A stretch of 64,000 bases of DNA from NCBI RefSeq assembly GCF_007995155.1, contig NZ_CP042593.1, forward strand, positions 4,444,001 through 4,508,000, written 5' to 3'. Below, one piece after another: positions 43,259 to 52,450 of this stretch. Numbering within the stretch: the first letter of the stretch is position 1; the number at the start of each line of letters is the position of its first letter. The DNA comes from Cytobacillus dafuensis. GTDB taxonomy: Bacteria > Bacillota > Bacilli > Bacillales > Cytobacillaceae. The notes under the pieces are model-generated. The model saw nothing but the letters and a program-made list of their open reading frames with translations, searched no databases and was not told where the DNA came from. Position numbers and translations under genes: made by a program.

Positions 43259-44404
43259 TTATTTCAGATTGATAGGTACTTGTATAATGACGATCGTTCC
43301 TTTTCCAGCCTTTGAATCAATTGATAGCTGGCCCTCTAGCAATTCAACTCTTTCTCTCATGCCCATAATGCCAAATGAATTCTTTTTCTTTTCTTGGATA
43401 TCAAAGCCTTTTCCATCGTCTTTAATAACGACAACAACCTTTGAAGGATCAATTTCCAGCCCAACTTTTATTTCACTTGCCTCCGCATGCTTCAAGGCAT
43501 TTTGAACGGATTCCTGAATAAGTCGGAAAAGAGCGACTTCATACTTGGCTGGAAGACGTTTTTCCTCCTTTAAATTGGTAAAATTAATTTTGATCGTTTT
43601 ATGATATTCTTCGGTTGTCTGCAAGTATTTTCTGAGGGTAGGCACTAGTCCTAAATCGTCAAGAGCCATCGGTCGCAAATCATAAATAATTCTGCGAACT
43701 TCATATAGTGCACTGCGGACCATTTTCTTAAGATCACGAATTTCTTTTAACGCTTCATCTCCGCCGCGCTCCTTATACACACGCTCAACTAAATCTGAAC
43801 GCATCATGACATTTGCCATCATTTGTGCTGGGCCATCATGAATTTCACGAGACAACCGCTTTCTCTCTTCTTCCTGGGCTTCGATAATCTTTAAACCAAA
43901 GTCTTGCTTTAGCTTCGCATCTTCGAGCATTTCTCCCATTAGCTTAAGGTCGCTCATTAAATAATTCATGACAACCGTAATTTGGGAAATAAGGTGTTCT
44001 GCCCGTTCAATCGTTTCATTTAAACCGACAAGTCTTCTTTCAATATCATCCCGCCGGTCCCGAAGCTGTTTCTCCATTTGCTGATTCATGGAGTAATTCA
44101 TTTGCAGGCGATGAGCCTTCTCATAGGCATCACGAACCTCATCTTCCGTGTGATCCTTAAAGTGCATACTAACCTCTGAAAGACGCTTTCTGGCAAACCG
44201 AGTTTGAACCTCTAGCCTGTCTCCTTCATCAATCGCCTTCATGACGAGAACTTTCACATCTTTCAACTCATCCGTTAAGGTTAAATGCTCTTTGCGGCAT
44301 TGCTCGCCAATTCGAAAAACCTCATCCTTGCTGATTCCTACTGTTTCAATCATTTTTTCTAGTATCAAATCTAACGCTTTTGTATCAAATTTCTTAATGC
44401 TCAT
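43259..44404 (-). CDS. degS: DegS, sensor histidine kinase
   Basis: The 381-residue cytoplasmic kinase phosphorylates DegU. An N-terminal coiled sensor (about 1-180) leads to the HisKA_3 phosphoacceptor His189 (LSREIHDGPAQMMANVMM), then HATPase with IQESVQNALKHAEAS (N box) and DDGKGFD, SFGIMGMRERVELLEG (G boxes). No membrane segment, as in B. subtilis. Confidence 0.97.
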   Translation of the reverse strand: MSIKKFDTKALDLILEKMIETVGISKDEVFRIGEQCRKEHLTLTDELKDVKVLVMKAIDEGDRLEVQTRFARKRLSEVSMHFKDHTEDEVRDAYEKAHRLQMNYSMNQQMEKQLRDRRDDIERRLVGLNETIERAEHLISQITVVMNYLMSDLKLMGEMLEDAKLKQDFGLKIIEAQEEERKRLSREIHDGPAQMMANVMMRSDLVERVYKERGGDEALKEIRDLKKMVRSALYEVRRIIYDLRPMALDDLGLVPTLRKYLQTTEEYHKTIKINFTNLKEEKRLPAKYEVALFRLIQESVQNALKHAEASEIKVGLEIDPSKVVVVIKDDGKGFDIQEKKKNSFGIMGMRERVELLEGQLSIDSKAGKGTIVIIQVPINLK

Positions 44405-45134
44405 AGAATTCCTCCGGTAATATGTAACCTACATAAGTGCTCTGCTTATGCAGACTCCAACACAATTAGGCGGAGCTTAGAGAGCTTTAAACTGCTTTTT
44501 TTAGAAGTATTGATTTGCTTAAATATTTTCCCCTTCTAAAAAAAGCCTTTTCTTATTACCATTATTTTAGCTTGAATTGGCAGGATATACTATCTATCAA
44601 CTAATCAAATTATACAATTTTCACTAAAAATCGTTAAAAAGACTCATGCTTGTATTCTTGACCCATGTCTTATATCCTATATAATGTATCTTTTGCATCA
44701 GTCTCCGTATAAGAAGAAAGATTGTGATTTTCACCACAAAGATAGTGTTATTATATCATGGTCGCATTTTTACTATATTAAAGTTTTATTACAAAATTGA
44801 TATATTTTTCAAATTCATTAAATTTTGCGGAAAAGCATATTACCTCCTTGCTATTAATTGATGTTTTGATGAATGTCGAATTATAATGAAGAAAGGCGAA
44901 AGCGCCTCGATCAGGGGCGACAAGCATAAGACGAGTCGACGAGAAGGTTGTTCTTTAACCTTCTTGACGGCTTGGCTTATGACCTCGAGCCCCTAGGCGC
45001 TGTAGCCAGACAAAGAAAGGCGAATACTCGTAGACGCTGTAGCTAGACAAAGAAAGGCGAAAGCTACCTACAGCGAAGTGAGGTAGCCTAATTTATTTAG
45101 AAAAGAATTGACGGATTTAGAAAGGAGCGGTTAT
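44405..45134. other. degS-yvyE divergent region
   Basis: About 730 bases without a gene: degS promoter side at left, AT-rich middle, and element G copy 2 at right up to the yvyE ribosome site. Confidence 0.5.
44891..45090. repeat. dispersed palindromic element G, copy 2
   Basis: Nearly identical to 10712-10860 (gatcaggggcgacaagcataag, agaaggttgttctttaacctt, ggcttatgacctcgagcccc), followed by extra repeats of the flank agacaaagaaaggcg. It directly precedes yvyE. Confidence 0.8.
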
Positions 45135-45773
45135 ATGCTGCCCCGTTACTATACTGTAAAAGGTTATGGTGAAAACGAAATTGTGATTCAGAAATCACGT
45201 TTCATCGCATATGTGACCAGAGCGGAATCAGAAGCAGACGCTCAAGAATTCATTCAGGAAATAAAAAAGAAGCATTGGGATGCCACACATAATTGCTCTG
45301 CCTATATGATCGGTGAACATGATCAAATTCAAAAAGCGAATGACGACGGGGAACCAAGCGGCACTGCTGGAGTTCCAATCCTTGAAGTATTGAAAAAAAA
45401 GCATCTAAAAGACACCGTCGTGGTCATTACCCGCTACTTTGGCGGGATTAAGCTTGGGGCTGGCGGACTGATCCGTGCATACGGCAAAGCAACCTCCGAA
45501 GGAATCGACTTTACAGGCATTGTCGAAAGAAAATTAATGAGAATCATGCATACAAAAATTGACTACACATGGCTTGGGAAACTCGAAAACGAACTGCGAT
45601 CCTCTGTATACTCCATTAAAGACATCCATTATCTTGACAATGTGGAAATTGAAACATTTGTAGAAGAAGATCAAACGGAAAGCTTTACGAATTGGATGGT
45701 CGAGCTTACCAATGGACAAAGCGTGATTACTGAGGGGGATCGGTTATATTTAGAGGAAGAAGTGGGAAAATAA
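45135..45773 (+). CDS. yvyE: YvyE, IMPACT-family protein
   Basis: A 212-residue YigZ/IMPACT protein with the N-terminal DDGEPSGTAGVPILEVL and TRYFGGIKLGAGGLIRAYGK motifs and a C-terminal DUF1949 domain. Family members interact with translation factors; the bacterial role is unclear. ATG at 45135 after aaaggag. Divergent from degS as in B. subtilis. Confidence 0.92.
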   Translation: MLPRYYTVKGYGENEIVIQKSRFIAYVTRAESEADAQEFIQEIKKKHWDATHNCSAYMIGEHDQIQKANDDGEPSGTAGVPILEVLKKKHLKDTVVVITRYFGGIKLGAGGLIRAYGKATSEGIDFTGIVERKLMRIMHTKIDYTWLGKLENELRSSVYSIKDIHYLDNVEIETFVEEDQTESFTNWMVELTNGQSVITEGDRLYLEEEVGK

Positions 45774-45876
45774 TTATATTTACGACCACATATTATTTCG
45801 GGTAAAATTAACTATTGGTTTAATTATTTTTTACTAGACCATTAAAACTAACTAAAATACGTAAAGTAGGGATAGA

Positions 45877-46926
45877 ATGTCTAAATCTAGGTCTAACAGG
45901 AGAAAAAGCAGGAAAAAGCGCCTTTGGCGTACCTTTGTCCTTTTGATCCTGCTCCTTGTGATTGGAGGCGGGGGATACTTTGCATACGATGTCGCTAACC
46001 ACGCCAAAAAGGCTACTGATAAGATGTATCAAGAAATTGATCGTGATAAGGTGAAAAATCACCGCACAGAAGAAGTTCAGATTACAAAGGATGCCTTTAA
46101 TATTCTTTTATTAGGAATTGAGGAGCAAGGGGGCGGCGAAAGAGCTGACGTACAAATGTTAGTTACTGTCAATCCGAAAACAGAGGAAATCTCTATGCTC
46201 AGCATCCCGCGTGACACAAGAACAATGGTTCCAGCTGCTGGATATAAAACGAAGATCACTGAGTCTTATAGCTATGGCGGTGTTGAATCAACAATAGAAA
46301 CAATAGATGAATTGCTCGATGTACCAATTGATTATTATATTACGACTAACTTTGAAGGCTTTGAGGATATTGTGGATACGCTTGGAGGAATTGAAGTCGA
46401 TGTTCCATTTACATTCAAATCCCAATTAACAGGAAGCTTAAAGTGGAAAACTTTTTACGAAGGACCAATGGAACTAAATGGAAATGAAGCGCTTGCCTAC
46501 GTAAGGATGAGAAAAAAGGATCCACAAGGTGACAAAGGACGAAACGAAAGACAAAAGCAAGTCATTAAAGCCATTATCGACAAAGGAACCTCCATCAGCT
46601 CCATCACAAAAATTAATGATATATTAGGAGACTTGGGTGATAATGTTAAAACAAACATTCCTCCTTCAAAATTTGCTAGCTTCATGAAACTATATACAAA
46701 ATTAAAAGATACCGAAATTCAAAACCTAGCTATTGAAGGAACTGACGAATATATCAATAATATTTATTACTATATTCCAGATGAAGAATCACTCGCTGAA
46801 GTTAGCAAAACCTTAAATGATACTCTAGATAACACGAAAGATAAAAATTTAACTGATAATCAATCTTCACAATCCCAGCAGTCAGAACAAGCGTCAGAAC
46901 AAGCTGCCAATAATGAAGAATACTAG
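45877..46926 (+). CDS. tagU: TagU (LytR), LCP-family transferase
   Basis: A 349-residue membrane-anchored LytR-CpsA-Psr enzyme that links teichoic acids or other glycopolymers to peptidoglycan. It has a basic N-terminus, one membrane helix (about 19-38), then the LCP domain: NILLLGIE, RADVQMLVTVN, SIPRDTRTMVP, ITESYSYGG and YVRMRKKDPQGDKGRNERQK. A Gln/Ser-rich tail follows. It matches the B. subtilis neighbour of yvyE. Confidence 0.94.
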   Translation: MSKSRSNRRKSRKKRLWRTFVLLILLLVIGGGGYFAYDVANHAKKATDKMYQEIDRDKVKNHRTEEVQITKDAFNILLLGIEEQGGGERADVQMLVTVNPKTEEISMLSIPRDTRTMVPAAGYKTKITESYSYGGVESTIETIDELLDVPIDYYITTNFEGFEDIVDTLGGIEVDVPFTFKSQLTGSLKWKTFYEGPMELNGNEALAYVRMRKKDPQGDKGRNERQKQVIKAIIDKGTSISSITKINDILGDLGDNVKTNIPPSKFASFMKLYTKLKDTEIQNLAIEGTDEYINNIYYYIPDEESLAEVSKTLNDTLDNTKDKNLTDNQSSQSQQSEQASEQAANNEEY

Positions 46927-46938
46927 ATTTTGATTTTT

Positions 46939-46971
46939 AGAGCAGCTCTTTGAAAGAGCTGCTCTTTTTTA
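46939..46971 (+). terminator. tagU terminator
   Basis: agagcagctctt pairs perfectly with aagagctgctct around tga, followed by tttttt. Confidence 0.9.
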
Positions 46972-47211
46972 GGATGATATCTTGTTTATTAGCTAATCTT
47001 TGAATTTATCAGCCTCCCCTTCCTTCTATCGGCCTCCTCTTAATTATTAATTTTCCAATTAATTATTTATAATTCCCTAATAAAAAATGATCCCTATTAC
47101 ATTTTCATAATAATAAATTACTATATTTGCTTTTCTGGGTTGGAACATTAGACAAAATTCGCTAGAATAGGATAAGTAATCAAAACTTTTGTCGACGGAG
47201 GGAAAAAAACT

Positions 47212-49488
47212 TTGAAAAAACTTATTGCTTCCTCGGTTCTTGCTACTGCCGCTTTATTTCCTGCCCTCGTACATGCAGAAAATCTAAATACCCCGGCAAA
47301 TATGTTAGTAGACCAAAATGTTGAAATTAGAAAAGGCGCAACATCATCATATCCTCTTGTAACTTCTCTTCCATCAGGAAAAAGCGTTACTGTTACCGAT
47401 GAATTCATGAACTCTATTGGTGAGACTTGGTATCGTGTTGATTTAGGGGATAAACAGGGATGGGGCTTAGCTAGCCATTTCTCATCAAATCCAAATGGAA
47501 ATAACGGGCTGCAAATCGGAAAAAACGCTGCCATTACTGAAGACAATGTGAATGTTCGAAAAGGAGCGACTACCTCCTATGAAGTCGTTAAGAAGCTATC
47601 AAAAGGGACTGTCGTGAAAATTACCGACAGCTTCAAAAATAGCAAAAACGAAGTATGGTACCGCATTGAAGTAGGTTCGACCACTGGCTGGGTTATGCAA
47701 AACTATTTGAAGCCAGCAAGTGATTTGAATCCTCCTCCACCAAGTACTGAAACCAAAATCATTCAAGCAGATAAAGCTCCCGTAAGAAAAGGGGCTACCG
47801 ATGCGTACGGCATTGTTACATATGTTACTAAAAATCAAAAAGTGACGATTATTGATACATTTAAAAATGCCAAGCAAGAAACATGGTATCGAATTGATTT
47901 AGGAAAAGTACAGGGCTGGATTCATGAAAGTGCCTTTAAACCAGGTTCGAATCTTCCAAGTCCACCTGAAACAACGGATCCTATTCCTGAGATTGGCAGC
48001 TATGTCTATAGTCATCAAAACGGGTTAGATGTAAGAAAAGGAGCGTCTGAAACATACGCATCTGTCAGTAAGCTTTCGCTCAACCAAAAAGTAAAAGTTA
48101 TCGATCACTTCAGTCATCCAGATGGAGCAACTTGGCTGCGAGTTGAAGTGACTCCTTCCCTAATGGGCTGGATTCCAGCTGGTACGGTTGGTACTTCAGA
48201 AGCAATGAATTTAAATTTATATGTAAGTGCAGACGTGGCTAACTTAAGAAGTGGTCCCTCCACAAACGATGCTGTCGTTGATCAAGCAACGAAGGGCACC
48301 ATGCTAAAAGCCATAAAACAAGTAACAAACGAAAGTGGAGATGTATGGTATCAAGCTGTAACAACCTCCAATAAAACCGTTTGGGTAAGCGCATCCGTTG
48401 TATCTACACAACCTGCCATTACAGCAGGAACAACGCTTATTGTTGGAGCAAATAATATATCATTATATTCCGGTGCCTCCACGCAATATAAAGTCACTGA
48501 AGTACTTAAATATAATAGCAAAGTAACCGTATTAGGCGATTTTACGAACTCTCTTGGCCAACACTGGATCAACCTTCAAAGCTCAACTGGAAAAAAAGGA
48601 TGGGTACCTAGCTCTGTAATGGATTCTTTGCATTTAGTCGAGAAAAAACTACTTTCTCCAACCGTAACTACTGTGGATGGAGATCAATTTTTAAACTGGG
48701 TGAAGCCAAGTAAATACCCAATTTCTTATCAAGTTCTATCCTCCAATCGCTTAAAGCTGACTGGTGGTATAACAGATGTAGAAATCCCTAAAGAGAAAAT
48801 CAAGGGTATTCAATCGATAGAATCCTTCTCCTCAGGTGGCGAAAAATCTGTCGTGATTACCTTTGAGCCTGGATATTCCTTTACCTTTAGAGACTATTCA
48901 GACAAACTGTCAATCAAAATCGTACCATACGGTCTTCTTGGGAAAAAAATCATTATTGACGCAGGACATGGAGGCAAGGATTCTGGCTCAGTTGGTCCAA
49001 CTAAATTAAAAGAGAAAGATGTAAACTTAGGAACAGCTTTATTGCTTAAACAAGAGCTTGAAGCATATGGTGCCATTGTTACATTAACACGCAGCACAGA
49101 TATCTTTTTAGAATTGGACGAAAGAACAACCATTGCCAATAAATCAAATGCGGATGCATTTATTAGTATTCATGCAGATTCTTTCTCTTCCACATCAAAT
49201 GGATCGACTACATACTATAATTCAACCGTTAACTATAATGGTCCAAGAAGCAAAACAATGGGAGATGCCGTTCAGAAAAACATGATTTCTTCCTTGAAAA
49301 CTTACAATAGAGGCGTTAAAGAGCAAAACTTCTATGTAAATAGAATGAATCAGCTTCCAAGTATATTAGTAGAACTTGCCTTCATTTCGAATCCGAAGGA
49401 AGAAGCTTTACTAAAAACAACGGAATTCCGCAAGAAAGCTGCAGTCGGGATTACGAAAGGCTTAGAAGAATACTTTAACAAGTTCTAA
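47212..49488 (+). CDS. SH3b N-acetylmuramoyl-L-alanine amidase
   Basis: A 758-residue secreted wall hydrolase. Signal peptide (about 1-23), then six bacterial SH3 repeats (to about 485), five with an RKGA or SGAS turn where many family members have RSGPS, a beta linker domain resembling AMIN (about 485-575), and an Amidase_3 zinc domain with IIIDAGHGGKDSG, SIHADSF and ILVELAFISNPKEE. It cleaves the stem peptide from glycan. The start is TTG behind gacggaggg. It takes the place of lytC beside tagU, but the LytC-type CWB2 domains are replaced by SH3 domains. Confidence 0.9.
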   Translation: MKKLIASSVLATAALFPALVHAENLNTPANMLVDQNVEIRKGATSSYPLVTSLPSGKSVTVTDEFMNSIGETWYRVDLGDKQGWGLASHFSSNPNGNNGLQIGKNAAITEDNVNVRKGATTSYEVVKKLSKGTVVKITDSFKNSKNEVWYRIEVGSTTGWVMQNYLKPASDLNPPPPSTETKIIQADKAPVRKGATDAYGIVTYVTKNQKVTIIDTFKNAKQETWYRIDLGKVQGWIHESAFKPGSNLPSPPETTDPIPEIGSYVYSHQNGLDVRKGASETYASVSKLSLNQKVKVIDHFSHPDGATWLRVEVTPSLMGWIPAGTVGTSEAMNLNLYVSADVANLRSGPSTNDAVVDQATKGTMLKAIKQVTNESGDVWYQAVTTSNKTVWVSASVVSTQPAITAGTTLIVGANNISLYSGASTQYKVTEVLKYNSKVTVLGDFTNSLGQHWINLQSSTGKKGWVPSSVMDSLHLVEKKLLSPTVTTVDGDQFLNWVKPSKYPISYQVLSSNRLKLTGGITDVEIPKEKIKGIQSIESFSSGGEKSVVITFEPGYSFTFRDYSDKLSIKIVPYGLLGKKIIIDAGHGGKDSGSVGPTKLKEKDVNLGTALLLKQELEAYGAIVTLTRSTDIFLELDERTTIANKSNADAFISIHADSFSSTSNGSTTYYNSTVNYNGPRSKTMGDAVQKNMISSLKTYNRGVKEQNFYVNRMNQLPSILVELAFISNPKEEALLKTTEFRKKAAVGITKGLEEYFNKF

Positions 49489-49545
49489 AAACTTGTAATC
49501 TATTTCCTGACAGAAATAAATATGATAGTCTACTATATGAACATG

Positions 49546-49580
49546 AATTGGGGTATTAGGATAAATACCCCAATTTTTTT
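49546..49580 (+). terminator. amidase terminator
   Basis: aattggggtatt pairs with aataccccaatt, followed by tttttt. It separates the amidase from the next SH3 gene. Confidence 0.9.
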
Positions 49581-49606
49581 CTGAATAATACATAGGGGGA
49601 AAAAGA

Positions 49607-50311
49607 ATGAACCGGTCTAAAAAACTTATCGTTGCTGGAGCATTAACACTTGGCATTGGGACAGGAGCCATTATATTTACACCCCAAGCAATGAATGCTT
49701 CAAGTAATGTAGTCCTAGCAAGTGTTGATTGGGTTACCTCCCAATTAAATCCAATGAAATCGAAAATGACAGAGCTGGAGAATAAGATTGCTTCACAGCA
49801 GCAAGAAATTAATAATCTTAAATCCCAAATATCACAAATAGGTACAAATCCTGGTACACCACCGACACAACCGCCAGTTGAAGGAGAGCTTCCTTCTGTC
49901 GTTTATGCCAACGCATCCGTTAATATCCATTCTGGTGCATCAAAGAACTATAAAGTTGTTGCTACTAGAGCAAAAGGCACTTCATTAAAGGTCATTGATA
50001 AATTTAATGCAGCAACAGGTCTTTGGTACCGAGTTGAGCTCTCCTCTACTTTAAAAGGATGGGTTTTCTCAAATGATGTATCAGTAAATAAACCTAGTAC
50101 GAGCACACCTACTCAGGTTGTTACATTTGGGGATGTTCATTTGCGTAAAGGAGCAACAACAACCTATCCAATCCTTCAAACCCTAAAAAGTGGAACAACA
50201 TTGAAATACATCTCAACATTCACAAACGCAGCAGGTGAAGTTTGGTATAATGTTGAAACTTCTGCTGGAGTAAAGGGATGGGTATCCGGAACTCTTAGCG
50301 AGGTGAAATAA
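49607..50311 (+). CDS. secreted coiled-coil SH3 protein
   Basis: A 234-residue protein with an N-terminal hydrophobic signal (about 8-28), a short coiled coil (MKSKMTELENKIASQQQEIN), a Pro/Thr linker (TNPGTPPTQPPVEGE) and two SH3b domains with HSGAS and RKGAT turns like those of the upstream amidase. It has no catalytic domain, so it probably binds the wall or partners with the amidase or the SpoIID-like protein. Its stop is one base from the start of the next gene. Confidence 0.75.
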   Translation: MNRSKKLIVAGALTLGIGTGAIIFTPQAMNASSNVVLASVDWVTSQLNPMKSKMTELENKIASQQQEINNLKSQISQIGTNPGTPPTQPPVEGELPSVVYANASVNIHSGASKNYKVVATRAKGTSLKVIDKFNAATGLWYRVELSSTLKGWVFSNDVSVNKPSTSTPTQVVTFGDVHLRKGATTTYPILQTLKSGTTLKYISTFTNAAGEVWYNVETSAGVKGWVSGTLSEVK

Positions 50312-50312
50312 A

Positions 50313-51644
50313 TTGAAAAAATTCATTTCTATCCTTGCTAGTTTACTTTTACTTCTAGTCTATTTACCAACAGACTCTAAAGCTGCTGAACTAGTAAAAT
50401 ATCCGTTCGAAGTAAATGTTTCCGTCTACTTATCAGCTAGTGTAACCTTGACTGTGAATGGAAATTATCAGTTATACAACAAAGATACTGGAGAAATAAC
50501 GCCCGTACCAAAAGGCACAAGCATTACAGTAAAAAAAGATGGTTCAAACGTATCCGTCAGTATGAATGGATCTAATTTAAATGCTGTAAAAGGCTTTGAC
50601 TTGCAAGAGCAAATTGGTGACGGTTCATCTTTAGTGAGGGTAAGCAACGGAATTACATACAGAGGCAGCTTCTTTTTAAAGCCTAACGGAAGTAAGATTG
50701 AGATTATTAACATACTTGATATGGAAGATTATTTAAAGGGCGTCGTTCCGAGTGAAATGCCTGCATCCTTTCCTAAGGAAGCACTAAAGGCCCAAGCGAT
50801 AGCTGCAAGAAGCTATGCTGCTAATACATTGATGCTGACAAGCACCGCATCTAGCCAAGTTTATCGAGGATATACCGGTGAGGATGCAAGAACAAATACT
50901 GCAATTAAGGAAACGGAAGGATTGCTAGTAAAATACAATGGCAAGCCCATCCAAGCATTTTTCTTTTCAACTAGCGGCGGCAAAACGGCAAATGTAGGCG
51001 ATGTTTGGAATTCGAAACAAGAGCAATACCCATACCTTGTATCTGTAGACGATCCATATGAATCGTCCCCGTTCAGTAATTGGAGCGAAACATTCACTCC
51101 TGAGACTCTTTTAAAATCATTTGGGTTTAAGGATCTATCAGCTCAAATCTATGATATCACCTTGTCAAAAACAGGTGCGAACGGAGAAGTAAGTGGCGTT
51201 ACATTAAAAACCTCTGCAGGGGATAAAACGGTAACTGGGAATGAATCTGTCATTCGAAGCTACTTCCCTATAAGTAACCCACAGCTTTATAATAAATTGC
51301 AATCTAATTGGTTCGACATACAGACAAATGGCTCGGCTGCAGAAAATCTATCTGTACAAACTTCTAGCGGAACATCAGACCTTGGCGATATAAAAGGCCA
51401 AAAAGTGCAAACCGCAAATGGTGAAGTAACACTAACAGATTCTAAAGTTTCCATCCAAACAGCAAATGGAGTTATCACCAACGAAGGAACAACAGGAAAC
51501 ATTACTTCTATTACCCTAAACGGAAAAGGCTGGGGACACCGCATCGGCATGAGCCAATACGGAGCTAAAGGATTTGCAGAAAAAGGCTGGACGGCTGAGC
51601 AAATACTTACCCACTACTTCCAAGGAACAACCGTATCGAAATAG
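50313..51644 (+). CDS. SpoIID/LytB-domain protein
   Basis: A 443-residue secreted protein: signal peptide (about 1-24), beta domain, SpoIID core (about 125-290 with LKGVVPSEMPASFPKEALKA and QAIAARSYAANT) and the conserved C-terminal GWGHRIGMSQYGAKGFAEKG. LytB is the amidase enhancer encoded with LytC; SpoIID is the sporulation transglycosylase. Location next to an amidase favours the LytB role. Start is TTG, coupled to the SH3 gene. Confidence 0.88.
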   Translation: MKKFISILASLLLLLVYLPTDSKAAELVKYPFEVNVSVYLSASVTLTVNGNYQLYNKDTGEITPVPKGTSITVKKDGSNVSVSMNGSNLNAVKGFDLQEQIGDGSSLVRVSNGITYRGSFFLKPNGSKIEIINILDMEDYLKGVVPSEMPASFPKEALKAQAIAARSYAANTLMLTSTASSQVYRGYTGEDARTNTAIKETEGLLVKYNGKPIQAFFFSTSGGKTANVGDVWNSKQEQYPYLVSVDDPYESSPFSNWSETFTPETLLKSFGFKDLSAQIYDITLSKTGANGEVSGVTLKTSAGDKTVTGNESVIRSYFPISNPQLYNKLQSNWFDIQTNGSAAENLSVQTSSGTSDLGDIKGQKVQTANGEVTLTDSKVSIQTANGVITNEGTTGNITSITLNGKGWGHRIGMSQYGAKGFAEKGWTAEQILTHYFQGTTVSK

Positions 51645-51655
51645 TAAGTCTTAAT

Positions 51656-51690
51656 AAAATCGGCATCTTTGCCGGTTTCTTTTTTTGGGG
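51656..51690 (+). terminator. terminator after SpoIID/LytB gene
   Basis: A short cggc-atcttt-gccg stem flanked by aaaat and ttt pairs, followed by tttcttttttt. Confidence 0.75.
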
Positions 51691-51732
51691 GTTATTATTA
51701 CATAGATTGTTATTGGGATATTACCTCAGCTT

Positions 51733-51962
51733 GAGGACAACTTGCGCTTTTTTGTGGATAATTGGCTTCGTTCACACTGTTTAAGGAAAACTCAAGCCTT
51801 TTTGGGGATAATAGTCCTCTTTCACACTATTTGAGGAAAACTCGAGCCTTTTTGTGGATAATTGGCTTCGTTCACACTGTTTGAGGAAAACTCGAGCCTT
51901 TTTGTGGATAATTGTCTCGGTCACACTGTTTGAGGAAAACTCGAGCCCTTTTTCGGGGATAC
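51733..51962. repeat. 50-bp tandem array C (4.6 units)
   Basis: Units start at 51733, 51783, 51833, 51883 and 51932 (period 50, 50, 50, 49). Consensus words: gaggaaaactcgagcc, ttttgtggataattggcttc, ttcacactgttt. No coding. Confidence 0.85.
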
Positions 51963-52079
51963 TTTCCGTAATTATTGCATTTTTTCATCTATCTTTCCTA
52001 AGCTGAACTTATAGAAGCCCGAACTTCTTAAGAAAATCGATAATTTTTTATAAAATCTAACTTTTTCAGGTTATTTTTT

Positions 52080-52210
52080 AAGTGTAGCAGTTAATTTTTC
52101 AATAATATCGGTCAGTTTCCGTTTATATCGGTCACTTCACGAAATTTATCCGCGGGAATTTAATTATATCCGCGACTTTAGGCAATATATCCGCCAAATA
52201 TTATTTATAT
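52080..52210. repeat. short degenerate repeats (tatccgc / tatcggtca words)
   Basis: tatatcggtca occurs twice, then atatccgcg, atatccgcc and atatccgcc at 20-27 base spacing. The word tatatccgc is the reverse complement of gcggatata, the core of the array at the right window edge. Confidence 0.5.
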
Positions 52211-52229
52211 CCGCCACCTTGGCCTCTTT

Positions 52230-52400
52230 GAGGACAATTCGAGATATTTTTCGGGGATAACTGGCTTCTTTCTCGCTTTATGTGGACAACTCGAGGCCTT
52301 TTTGGGGATAATCGGCTTCTTTCTCTCTTTAAGTGGATAACTTAAGCCCCTTTTGAAGGCTGAGTTTGCTACATTCTCACACATTGTGGACATCTAAGCC
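52230..52400. repeat. second block of array C-type repeats
   Basis: Units at 52230, 52282 and 52333 (52 and 51 apart) with gaggacaa-tcgag, ttttt-ggggataa, ggcttctttctc. Diverged relatives of the block at 51733. A 62-codon frame here is incidental. Confidence 0.7.
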
Positions 52401-52450
52401 CCTTATCGTGGATTACTGCCTCTTCATACCATAGAAAAAACCAATCCCTA

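Noticed and set aside
44405..44890. Possible riboswitch or T-box upstream of yvyE or degS
   Set aside because: No conserved riboswitch or T-box motif is visible; only AT-rich sequence and element G.
51650..52450. Possible coding in the long gap after the SpoIID/LytB gene
   Set aside because: All frames are short and follow repeat units; no family resemblance.
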